A DNA stretch of 64,000 nt from Papio anubis (Eukaryota > Chordata > Mammalia > Primates > Cercopithecidae), in NCBI RefSeq assembly GCF_008728515.1, contig NC_044976.1:210987467-211051466 (forward strand). The letters run 5' to 3'. The position numbers and the translations under genes were made by a program. Under the pieces are notes generated by a model. The model was not told where the DNA came from, searched no databases, and saw only the letters and a list, made by a program, of their open reading frames with translations. Every line of letters starts with the position of its first letter. Position 1 is the first letter of the stretch. Positions 25,218 to 34,066 of the stretch are shown here, one piece after another.

Positions 25218-25546
25218 TAAGGTCAATTTCTCGACTGGATGTGGACTAGCTCTTCTGACTAATGTTGGACTTATTTCTGATCCTCAGTGATCACAGACCT
25301 CTGATGTATAATGTAAATTCTCTCCCCGGGATTACGTATTGTTCTACTAACAGTCTATGCCACCGTTCTCCCGTAGCAACAACTAGCACCCAGAAAAAGA
25401 AACATAGTTTCCTTTGAAGTTTCTATGTGGAGGTCCACAAAGTGATTCATTCAAAGATAAAAGCTCAAAGTACCCATGCTTGGCAGAGATACGCTGCTTT
25501 CTCTCCCTTGTCAGCCTAGGTAACACCCTCTGCCTGCATCTCCTAG

Positions 25547-25850
25547 CAGCAGTCCCAACGTTTTGGCACCAGGGATGGGTTTCATGGAAGACAATGTTTC
25601 CACAGACGGGGGCATTGGGGGAGATGGTTTCGGGATGAAACTGTTCCAGCTCTGATCATCAGGCATTAGTCAGATTCTCATAAGGAGCGTGCAAGCTAGA
25701 TGCCTGGCCTGTGCACTTCACAACAGGGTTCACGCTCCTATGAGAAACTAATGCCACTGCTGATCTGACAGGAGGCGGAGCTCAGGCGGGAATGCGGTCT
25801 CACCTGCCACTCACCTCCTGCTGTGCGCCCGGTTCCTAACAGGCCATGGA
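25547..25850 (+). mobile_element. hAT-type non-autonomous DNA transposon
   Basis: The left end cagcagtcccaacgttttgg and caccagggatgggtttcatg match a common primate hAT element with the end tcctaacaggccatgga. Inside, the complementary pair gattctcataaggagcg and cgctcctatgagaaacta forms inverted-repeat arms (25673, 25733). I am not certain of the family name. Confidence 0.65.
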
Positions 25851-25941
25851 CAGAGGGCTGGGGACATTTACCCTACAACACATCCTCAGAAACATTCTTA
25901 GAAGCTCCAGGGTTTTTTGCCCTGTCAAAATTGCATCTAAC

Positions 25942-26238
25942 TCTTTTTTTTTTTTTGAGACGGAGTTCTGCTCGTTACCCAGGCTGGAGTGCAATGGCGA
26001 TCTCAGCTCACTGCAACCTCCACCTCCTGGGTTCAAGCAATTCTCCTGCCTCAGCCTCCCGAGTAGCTGGGGTTACAGACATGCGCCCCCACACCCGGCT
26101 AATTGTTTGTATTTTTAATAGAGACGGGGTTTCTCCATGTAGGTCAGGTTGGTCTCCAACTCCCGACCTCAGGTGATCCTCCCGCCTCGGCCTCCCAAAG
26201 TGCAGTGATTACAGGCGTGAGCCACCATGCTGGGTCAT
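25942..26238 (-). repeat. Alu element, reversed
   Basis: T tract, then gagacggagttctgctcgtt to gccaccatgctgggtc. It is flanked by ttgcatcta (25931) and tgcatctga (26238), probably a target-site duplication. Confidence 0.92.
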
Positions 26239-26401
26239 GCATCTGATACTTTCATTTGCCTTCTGATTAAAATCGATTCAGCCAATACATTAATTTTACA
26301 GATAATGAACTTTTAAGTATTTATATGTAATTCTGGAAGTAATTTAAATTAAATGTGTCCAATTATATATATTATGTATATAGTATAAATACATAATATG
26401 C

Positions 26402-26933
26402 CTGATGTGCCTGGGTCTGAAGAGATTATAGCATTCCATGTCAAATTTCTTCTTTATTTTTTTTTTTGGAGACGAAGTCACTCCATTGCCCAGGCTGAAG
26501 TTCAGTGGCCGCAATCTTGGCTCACTGCAACTTCTGCCTCCTGGGTTGAAGCAATTCTCCTGCCTCAGCCTCCAGATTAGCTGGGATTACAGGCATACAC
26601 CACCACACCCGGCTAATTTTTGTATTTTTAGTAGAGATGGGGTTTCGTCATGTTGGCCTGGCTGGTCTCAAACTCCTGATCTCAAGCGATCCACCCACCT
26701 CGGCCTCCCAAAGTGCTGGGATTATAGGCGTGAGCCACCGTGCCTGGCATCAATTCCTTTATGATTTTTTTTTTTCATTATTTTTCAGTCGTCTCTGTCA
26801 AACGCTCAGGAGCCAGAGGCCTTTGTTCCGTCTTTTCCTTCCTAGCCCTCGTGTGACTGATTTGCACATGACCACGGAGGTGGCTGGAGGGCTTGTATAT
26901 TACATATATAAAACAAGGTGCAAACAACAGCCT
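26402..26933 (+). repeat. Direct duplication, left copy (Alu-split)
   Basis: The parts cctgggtctgaagagattat (26409) and gctcaggagccagag..cctagccctcgtgtgactg (26802 on) recur in the same order at 27284-27478. About 200 bases are shared excluding the Alu, and I judge identity at roughly 75-80%. Confidence 0.8.
26457..26749 (-). repeat. Alu element, reversed, inside a duplicated segment
   Basis: T tract, then ggagacgaagtcactccatt to gagccaccgtgcctggc. It splits the left copy of the direct duplication, whose right copy (27284-27478) lacks any Alu. Confidence 0.92.
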
Positions 26934-27032
26934 GAGAACTGGATAACCTTTTCCTGCTTCCCAGCGTCATGTGCTTTCAAAAGCCACCTCTGATTTTACA
27001 CTTGCTTCAGGTAAAGGATAGACTAGAGGACT

Positions 27033-27190
27033 GACCTTAAATTACACCCAGTTTCAAGTCCTGACTTGCCAACTTATTAACTGTGTGATCTTGAGCACAT
27101 CACTTCATCTTTCTAAAGCCTCCGTTCTTTTTCATCTGTAAAGTGGAGATAATGCTCTCAACTTCAGAGTTGTAAAGATTGAATAATTCC
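27033..27190 (+). repeat. MIR SINE
   Basis: The stretch tttcaagtcctgacttgcca..ctgtgtgatcttgagcacat..tcatctgtaaagtggagata is a typical + orientation MIR. Confidence 0.75.
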
Positions 27191-27283
27191 TATAAAGTTT
27201 TAAAAAGGAAAAAAAAAGCCTGTTATAAAGTAAGTTCAGAGTAAATGTTTGCTGTGGTGTTTTAGGAAGTCCAAGGACACTGA

Positions 27284-27478
27284 TGCCTGGGTCTGAAGAG
27301 ATTATAGAGTTCCAGGACAAATTTTCTCATCTTTTTTTTTTTTTTGGTTATTTCCCCGTCATGTTTCTCAGATGCTCAGGAGCCAGAGATATTTTGTTTC
27401 CTCCTTTCCTAGCACTCGTGTGTCTGGTTTACACATGACGTTGGAGGTGGATAGAGGGTTTATGCATAAAAACACACT
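27284..27478 (+). repeat. Direct duplication, right copy (uninterrupted)
   Basis: It carries gcctgggtctgaagagatta, gatgctcaggagccagag and cctagcactcgtgtgtctgg, matching the left copy at 26402-26933. The Alu-free state shows the duplication came first. Confidence 0.8.
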
Positions 27479-27741
27479 GTCAACGCTGGTTTGGGGCACT
27501 AGAGAACAAAGATAAAACAATAGTATAGATTAACTTTGTTGTAATTTTTATTTAATCACGACAGGAAATGTTCTATGTGTATTATCAATAGTCATAGATT
27601 GTTGGTTATACAGAATGGTTATTTATAGTTTAAAAAAAATAGCAAGAGCATTGGTGGTGAACACACTGTTGAATTTGACCTGTGAAGAGTTCAGCACATT
27701 TTTATAGAAGGTTTTAGAAAGATGTATTATTTAACTTCCAG

Positions 27742-27824
27742 GTTTGTGTCTTCCTGCGTTCTCAAGATTGAGAATCCCAGATAGTCATGCAATTTCAGAC
27801 CTATCCATGTACAATTACATAGAG
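27742..27824 (+). CDS. KMO: KMO coding exon (about exon 12), residues 339-366
   Basis: The 83-bp exon follows acttccag and ends ATAGAG|gtgagt. It completes Ser339 and encodes LCLPAFSRLRIPDSHAISD then LSMYNYIE. Asn363, a substrate-pocket residue in structural work on human and yeast KMO, is preserved. Ala344 and Ser353 replace human Val and Asp. Confidence 0.95.
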
Positions 27825-27948
27825 GTGAGTGAGAAGGTTTGGTTTTATTCCATGAGACAGTTCACTGATATTCTAACAAATGTTCTTTTCTTTTTCTTTG
27901 CTTCAGCCTCCATCTCATGCATGCTATATAAGAATACCTACAGATAAG

Positions 27949-27950
<2 letters not shown>

Positions 27951-27994
<44 letters not shown>
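27951..27994 (+). repeat. (CA)22 microsatellite
   Basis: Uninterrupted CA dinucleotides, 44 bases, about 125 bp after the KMO exon ending at 27824; likely length-variable. Confidence 0.97.
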
Positions 27995-27995
<1 letters not shown>

Positions 27996-28727
27996 CATTC
28001 CTTAGACTTGGGTGGATTGTGACTCTGTGGCCAGTGACAATGACCCACACACACTATCTCTATCTACACTTTAAGGACATTTAGGAGGTAACAAAACCTC
28101 TGATAATTCACATGCTTTTATCTTAGATATTTAGTAATATGTTAATTTAATGAAAGGACAACTTTCAGATGTGTTAACATATTTAGAAAATCTAAGAAAT
28201 GTTGAATGGCCTTTTCACTCATAACATTATAACTTACATATTTAGAGTAGCATTGATTATCCTTTGGAACCTTATGTACTAGAAAGAAAATGTATAATAC
28301 CAAAAAGAAATTCATGTTCAGGAAGATTAGTACTTTGAAGAAAAACACATTAATTCCATTTTGAACCACTCATACGAAAAGTTCACAATAAGTGATTGTG
28401 ATTATAGTTTTAAAATAATAAAATGAAAGGATTTACAAGATAAATTTAAAGCAGAGTGACCAGCTATTTTCCATCTCTCCTGAAGATAGAAAGAAACTGG
28501 ACTTCAGCTTGAGCAAAATTGCATCAGATGTGGTAGAGGACGTCCTACAAGATATTGGAGGATTTATTGATGTATCTTGTCCCATCCTTTAAAAACAGGA
28601 TGGCTATGACACAGTATCTGTCCTAAAAAAAAGAGTAGGTCCAGACAAACATAGCTTTAAACAATCTCTCTTTGCCATAAACAATATTACAAACCAATCA
28701 GGAAGCAACAGAAAATTAGACAAACCT

Positions 28728-29026
28728 GGCCGGGCGCGGTGGCTCAAGCCTGTAATCCCAGGACTTTGGGAGGCCGAGACGGGCGGATCACGAGGTCAGG
28801 AGATCGAGACCATCCTGGCGAACACGGTGAAACCCCGTCTCTACTAAAAAATACAAAGAAACTAGGTGGACGAGGTGGCGGGCGCCCGTAGTCCCAGCTA
28901 TTCCGGAGGCTGAGACAGGAGAATGGCATAAACCTGGGAGGCGGAGCTTGCAGTGAGCTGAGATCACGCCACTGCACTCCAGCCTGGGCGACAGAGCGAG
29001 ACTCCGTCTCAAAAAAAAAAAAAAGA
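28728..29026 (+). repeat. AluY of Old World monkey type
   Basis: It has ggctcaagcctgtaatccca, gacgggcggatcacgaggtc and aaactaggtggacgaggtgg, which fit cercopithecid AluY subfamilies. Flanking copies of gaaaattagacaaacct at 28711-28727 and about 29030-29046 are a perfect 17-bp target duplication, so insertion was recent on the primate scale. Confidence 0.93.
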
Positions 29027-29354
29027 AAAGAAAATTAGACAAACCTTTGAGCTCACAGATTACCTGCAGATCTGGTTAAACAAACCCTCTACTGAAATAG
29101 ACTTCCTATATTGACTCCTGAGCAAAATAAACTTCCCTAGCAGGCTTCATGTATTTGCCATACATTTTCAAGGCAATGTCCTATATGACCGACATTTACT
29201 AAAATGGATTGGGAATAACATTACGGAAACAAAAAATTATTTGACTACTTTGTGTTTGGCATTGCGATGAGTGGGAATGAAGAATAATACTAAGTCACAG
29301 TAAGAAATGAATGTGTTCGTTCAAAAGCATTCTTTAAGACTCTCATTATTGCAG

Positions 29355-29456
29355 ATGCGAGCACATGTCAACTCAAGCTGGTTCATTTTTCAGAAGAATA
29401 TGGGGAGATTTCTTCATGCTATTATGCCATCGACCTTCATCCCTCTCTATACCATG
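29355..29456 (+). CDS. KMO: KMO coding exon (about exon 13), residues 367-400
   Basis: A 102-bp exon between ttattgcag and ACCATG|gtaagg encodes MRAHVNSSWFIFQKNMGRFL then HAIMPSTFIPLYTM. The segment around 385-400 is the first C-terminal hydrophobic stretch, which helps anchor the enzyme in the outer mitochondrial membrane. Tyr398 of the active site is present. Gly replaces human Glu383, a non-conservative change. Confidence 0.95.
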
Positions 29457-29547
29457 GTAAGGTCTGGACTGAAGACTTTTCCTCATTTTAATTTTCTGTT
29501 TAGCTGTTAATGGAATATACAAGAATACTTTTTAAACTTTCCTGCAG

Positions 29548-29607
29548 GTCTCTTTTTCCAGAATAAGATACCATGAGGCTGTGCAGCGTTGGCATTGGCA
29601 AAAAAAG
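29548..29607 (+). CDS. KMO: KMO coding exon (about exon 14), residues 401-420
   Basis: A 60-bp, 20-codon exon follows tcctgcag and encodes VSFSRIRYHEAVQRWHWQKK. The donor is AAG|gttgga, which departs from consensus at +3 to +5 and looks weak. I cannot tell from sequence whether this reduces splicing. Ser replaces human Thr402. Confidence 0.93.
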
Positions 29608-31067
29608 GTTGGAACAGATTACATTTTATGAATTTTTTAATGTGATGTGTTAAAATGTCATAGTATTATGATTATGTTTGTTTCAGACAAATACGGAAAT
29701 AATGGGACACCAACTGTTTGCCTTCCAAACAGAAACTGCCCTGAATGCAGAGAGGGAAGAGTGCTTACTGAACAACATTACAAGGAGGTGGCAAAGAAAG
29801 AGAGCTTTTGAAGGGAAGAGTCTCAGGAAAGAAGCTGATGCTAATATTTCTCAACTTTTTACTTTATTTTAGCAAGATGTACTGTTCTTGATTTTTGCTT
29901 CGTGCAATATTCTTATGAGTTTAATTTGTAAAGTTGGACAGAACTGAATCACTTTTAAAACACCTATTCCAATGGAATGCTATAATACATTCATTTTGGG
30001 CAGTTGGCCTAGAGATGCCATTAAATGGAATTCTGATTCCCTAGTCTTCCACTTTGGGGATTTTACAACGTCATTTATTCAACAGACAGTTTCATTTAGT
30101 ACACAGCACTGAGCTGTCGTGGTGATGAACATGACCAGTTCACACCTTTCACCAAGCTCAGAGGCTAGTGGGGGATAGAGACAGTTGCACTGGAGAGGGA
30201 TACACTGCCCCCGAGGAGGACAGGAGGGGCCAGGACGGGGGAAGGCGGAAGACACATGAGAAACATAGTCCAGTGGAGCTGGAAGGCGGCACTAGCGTGT
30301 GAGAATGGTCAGAGGGTGGAGGCAGGGCTTTAAACACCTGGAATATTATCTTGAGAGAAACAGGGAGCCCAGGGAGGCCAACAGCCTCAGGTCTGAATTT
30401 TAGAAAGATGTCTATATGGAGAATGGATTGGAAGAAATCAAGATGTATCTAAACAAGATGAATAAAATAGGGCCCCCACCCTTCAGGAGCTGAAAGTCTA
30501 AAAGGGGAAAAGATGCCAGCAGGCAGTTAGGATGCAGGACACTAAGTGCGGGGAGAGAAATAGGCCAGGATGCCGTGGGGAAGCACCTGACTCAGGCTGG
30601 AAAGAGTCTCAGGCCACTGTTTACAGCTAGTGTTTAGTCTCCATGTGAGTCTTAGTCACAGAGGCCACCAGGCCACCACTCTTCTCCTGGAGACTTTTGG
30701 GAAGCTTCTGAGAAGGAATGAATGATGTGTGGCTCCAGCACAGTGGTACTCTTCTTAGAATTCACAGCTCTTTTTCTAAACTGCACAAGTTTTTTAATGA
30801 CTGGACAAAAGCTGACTGCTAAATTTTTTTCATACAGAAGACCTTGATTCATGAGTTTCTTGGGAGAGAGGGAGAAGGGAGGCTCCCAATCCTTGACTTT
30901 ATCTTGATCTTATCGATTCCTGACCTGGTGGTCATGCAATTAAATTGTTGTTTCAGGTTAAAGAACAAAGAGGACATTGTTTACCCCTTTGTTGTTAAAA
31001 AAAATGAAGTCTATTTTCAGATTTGAATCTCTGGACAAATGAAATGAGAGTTCTTGCTGTCTTACAG
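29608..31067 (+). other. KMO: Last KMO intron
   Basis: The stretch 29690-29870 is A-rich unique sequence. About 30060-30600 resembles an ancient LINE/SINE-type repeat ('tcattcaacagacagt', 'gagctgaaagtctaa'). No exon is recognised up to the acceptor at 31067. Confidence 0.5.
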
Positions 31068-31184
31068 GTGATATACAAAGGACTCCTTTTCTTGGGATCA
31101 CTGATAGCCATCAGCAGTACCTACCTACTTATGCACTACGTGTCACCACGACCTTTCCACTACTTCAGAAGACCATGGAACTGA
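31068..31184 (+). CDS. KMO: KMO terminal coding exon, truncated: residues 421-458 then TGA
   Basis: The exon starts after gtcttacag and encodes VIYKGLLFLGSLIAISSTYL, then LMHYVSPRPFHYFRRPWN, and ends at TGA (31182-31184). In the human protein as I recall it, Trp459 follows Pro-Trp-Asn and 27 more residues come after it, so a TGG to TGA change removes 28 residues. The hydrophobic segment at about 425-445 is intact. Eight of the 38 residues differ from human (N423Y, F427L, I442M, M445V, S449P, L451H, R452Y, L453F), far denser than in the other exons. Position 452 is also the site of a common human Arg/Cys polymorphism. The call of exon and frame is firm; functional effect is inference. Confidence 0.92.
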   Translation: MIYKGLLFLGSLIAISSTYLLMHYVSPRPFHYFRRPWN

Positions 31185-31258
31185 ATAGCTCACTTCTGGA
31201 ATACAAAACATGTTTCCCTACAAAGGCCATGGACTTCCTAGAACAAATTTATCTCATT
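31185..31258 (+). pseudogene. KMO: Decayed former KMO C-terminal tail, now 3' UTR
   Basis: Directly after the TGA, the same frame reads IAHFWNT and then loses similarity to human. A second frame, about two bases out, reads TCFPTKAMDFLEQIYLISR before its own stop, clearly matching the human tail TCFPAKAVDSLEQISNLISR. So the former tail carries a net frame-changing indel near 31203-31210 and lacks one codon near the end, besides the nonsense change. This pattern fits sequence no longer kept for coding. Confidence 0.8.
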
Positions 31259-31378
31259 AGCAGGTGATAGAAAGGTTTTGAGGTTACAACTGCTTGATTT
31301 CTCTGTGACCAAAATTAAGCACGAAAAGTTTCCATTGCCATATTTTATTCACTAATGGAAGATAGTGATCTGCTTATA

Positions 31379-31384
31379 ATTAAA
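31379..31384 (+). promoter_or_regulatory. KMO: Candidate KMO poly(A) signal ATTAAA
   Basis: An ATTAAA hexamer lies about 195 bases after the TGA. It is the nearest common variant of the signal on the + strand in the KMO 3' UTR. Sequence alone does not show that it is used. Confidence 0.35.
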
Positions 31385-31869
31385 CTGAATGTAGTATATC
31401 TCTGTGTGTTAATTGCAATTACTCGGGGTGGGGGACATTTTAAAAGTTGAAACATGCAACTTCCTCTACATTATACACACTCAGGTTGAGTCATTCTAAC
31501 TATAAAAGTGCAATGACTAAGATCTTTCGCTTCTCAGAAAGTAAGGCCCAAGATGCCTCAGGGAAGACCGTAATCATGCCTTTTCTTTAAAAGACACAAT
31601 AGGACTCACAATAGCATTGCCTCAACACCTGGGACTAAAAATCACAACTTGCCTAGCATGTTAACTGCACTTTTCATTACCTGAATGGAACTTACCTAAC
31701 CACAGGGCTCAGATGTACCAGATAAAACCAGAAATGTAAATAATGAATTCAGGGGAGTTCCAGAGACTTACAAAATGAACTCATTTTATTTTCCCAGCTT
31801 CAAATACAAGTCTTACCGTCTGTTTATCTATCATCTATCATCTAATCTGTCTATCTCTATTTATTTATG

Positions 31870-32148
31870 TATTTAGAGATCAGGTCTCACTCTGTCGTCC
31901 AGGCTGGAGTGCAGTGGCATGGTCTTGCTTCACTGCAACCTCTGCCTCCTGGGCTCAAGCAATCATCCCACTTCAGCCTCCCAAATAGCTGGGGCTACCA
32001 GGCTCAGCTAATTTTTTGGTATTTTTCAGTAGAGACCGGGTCTTGCCATGCTGCCCAGGCCAGTCTCAAACTCCTGGCCTCATGTGATCTGCCCACCTCA
32101 GCCTCCCAAAGTGCAGGGATTAGAGGTGTGAGCCACCACTGCCAGCCC
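31870..32148 (-). repeat. Alu element, reversed, downstream of KMO stop
   Basis: It runs from gatcaggtctcactctgtcg to gagccaccactgccagccc. The T tail is replaced by tatttatttatgtattt and a preceding (TCTA) tract. If KMO uses a distal poly(A) site, this Alu and the + AluY at 32521 would form an inverted pair in its 3' UTR. Confidence 0.9.
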
Positions 32149-32214
32149 AGAGTTACCCTCTAAAGATAAGAAGAAGGCTATTAATATCATACTAAGCAAA
32201 GGACAGGAAAGGGT

Positions 32215-32220
32215 TTTATT
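32215..32220 (-). promoter_or_regulatory. OPN3: Candidate OPN3 poly(A) signal
   Basis: TTTATT on the + strand reads AATAAA on the - strand. Its distance from the stop suits the expected OPN3 3' UTR length after subtracting the lineage-specific AluY. Confidence 0.45.
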
Positions 32221-32502
32221 CATAAATTAAATGTCTACATACGCAAAAGTGGAAAGGAAACAAGGGGAGACAACTTTTATAGAAATACAAAGCCATTATT
32301 TTATTCAATTTCAGACCCTCAGAAGCAATTTACTAATGACTCTTGGACTACATACTGCAGCAGAACCAGCAATACACTTGATTTTTAAAAGCACATTTAG
32401 TGAAAACATTTTCTTTGGTTCATCCTTCTTTAACAGGCTGCTGAGTCACTGAGAAGTCCTTCAAACATGATTATGAAGATGAAACACTAGAGTCATATAA
32501 GC

Positions 32503-32508
32503 AATAAA
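32503..32508 (+). promoter_or_regulatory. KMO: Candidate distal KMO poly(A) signal AATAAA
   Basis: A canonical AATAAA lies just before the AluY at 32521. If used, the KMO transcript would run past the probable OPN3 3' end and the two mRNAs would overlap as antisense partners. Confidence 0.35.
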
Positions 32509-32520
32509 AAGTGGGCAATG

Positions 32521-32816
32521 GGCCGGGCGCAGTGGCTCAAGCCTGTAATCCCAGCACTTTGGGAGGCCGAGACGGGCGGATCACGAGGCCAGGAGATCGA
32601 GACCATCCTGGCTAACACGGTGAAACCCCGTCTCTACTAAAAATACAAAAAATTAGCCGGGCGTGGTGGCAGGTGCCTGTAGTCCCAGCTACTCGGGAGG
32701 CTGAGGCAGGAGAATGGTATGAACCCAGGAGGCGGAGCTTGCAGTGAGCCGAGATCGCGCCACTCACTCCAGCCTGGGCGACAGAGCGCGACTCCATCTC
32801 AAAAAAAAAAAAAAAT
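32521..32816 (+). repeat. AluY in the OPN3/KMO 3' overlap region
   Basis: It is nearly full length (ggccgggcgcagtggctcaa) with most CpGs intact and a short poly(A) tail. Flanks gtgggcaat and ttgggcaat suggest a target duplication. It lies in the inferred OPN3 3' UTR, antisense to OPN3, and directly after the distal KMO AATAAA. Confidence 0.92.
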
Positions 32817-32934
32817 TGGGCAATAAGATGATTCAGTGTTTCTTTTCTATATTGTCAATGAAATCCTTGAGTTCTAACAATCCATGTTTAGTTTGTAGGG
32901 AAAGAAAAAATAATTTTTCCTTCTACCCACTTTA

Positions 32935-33300
32935 GGTTCCTTTGCTGGGGCCCCTATAACAAAAGACAGATTAACAAAAGAAAAACAAACATAAGTTTAT
33001 TAGCAGATATATATAATATATGTGGGAAATACAGGTGGAAATACAGGGGAATGAGCAAATCTCAAAGAGCTGGCATCTTAGAACTCCCTGGCTTATACAG
33101 CATCAACAAAGAACAGTAAATGTTTAGAAAAACAACAAAACAAAGAAAAAGAGCTTTGAGTCTGTAGGGGCAGCAATTTGGGGGAAGCAAATATATGGGA
33201 GTTTGCCTTGTAGATTCCTCTGGTGCTGGTCTCCAGGCTGACAAGGATTCAAAGATGTCTCTGAAACTCCTCTTTGTCATAGTGCACATATAAAAAGTCT
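32935..33300 (-). mobile_element. ERV LTR-like fragment in OPN3 3' UTR
   Basis: The order gaca(g)attaacaaaagaaaa, ataagtttattagcag, tatgtgggaaatacagg resembles the reversed 3' part of primate ERV1-type LTRs. Reading -, it contains an AATAAA. The family is not identified. Confidence 0.45.
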
Positions 33301-33802
33301 TTTGTTTCCAACAAGAGGATTTTCTTTTTCATTCTAGAATTATCTCCTTGATAACTTCAACAGACATAGGACATGACACTGAATAGAGTCCAACAGTACA
33401 AAAAAATTCAGTATGTTCTAGCTACTTCACACATGTGTATGCGACAGTTATTTTTACAGTAAGGTATTTTCGAGAAAAATGTATTATGTGTTTTGGAAAA
33501 TAGAGTAATTTAAAAAATATATTTGAAATGAAAATCTCCAACACATTAGAAGATGATGTTAGATGCCCATCGTCTGCCACAAGTGGTTTTTTCATTATGT
33601 AAAGCACCCGTTGAATTAAAATAATTTATTTTTGTTCAACCTCTTCCTGAGGCCCAAGAGCACATGGGCAATTCGGATTTCCTGCTGGACCACAAAGTTC
33701 TGTTGATGTTATATAGAACGGGTACTCCAGACACTGCTTACGATGGAAGTCTAAAAGTGGCATCCAATTTAAGGCCCCATCTTTCGTTGCCATTCTTCAT
33801 TC

Positions 33803-34066
33803 CTACAAAGGACGAACTTGGATCACATCAACTTTGGACCCATTGGTTTTGTCGCTGTCGTCAACGGACAGTGATTCATCACTGGTGATAATAAAAATGA
33901 TGGAAGAAGAGTTGAAAGTCACTTTTTTCTTTGGCCTGTCCCCATCTTTCTGTGACATCACAATAGGTCTGATCTGCATTTCACTCCCAGCTGCTGGTAG
34001 GTCTTTAGCAGGCCGCTGGCACCTCAGCAGTCGGAGGCACAGGAGCTGCAAAAGGGATCTTCGAAA
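33803..34066 (-). CDS. OPN3: OPN3 coding exon 4, C-terminal tail and stop
   Basis: The exon follows tctctgcccag on the - strand and encodes 87 residues, starting FRRSLLQLLCLRLLRCQRPA and ending SKVDVIQVRPL, then TAG (33803-33805). It forms helix 8 with a Cys pair that could be palmitoylated, and a long cytoplasmic tail rich in Ser and acidic residues (SDESLSVDDSDK). It reads like human OPN3 throughout. Confidence 0.97.
   Translation of the reverse strand, partial: FRRSLLQLLCLRLLRCQRPAKDLPAAGSEMQIRPIVMSQKDGDRPKKKVTFNSSSIIFIITSDESLSVDDSDKTNGSKVDVIQVRPL

Larger units (their letters stand above)
27825..29354 (+). other. KMO: KMO intron with CA repeat and AluY
   Basis: It holds a (CA)n tract at 27951-27994 and an AluY at 28728. 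The segments 28000-28710 and 29047-29350 look unique, with no exon recognised. Confidence 0.75.
32195..33802 (-). other. OPN3: OPN3 3' UTR (inferred extent)
   Basis: The stretch between the OPN3 stop and the - strand AATAAA at 32215-32220 is about 1.6 kb. It holds an LTR-like segment (32935-33300) and an AluY (32521-32816) inserted antisense to OPN3. Without the AluY its length is about 1.3 kb, close to what I expect for the human OPN3 3' UTR. Other - strand AATAAA hexamers at 33625-33630 and 32996-33001 could give shorter ends. Confidence 0.55.
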
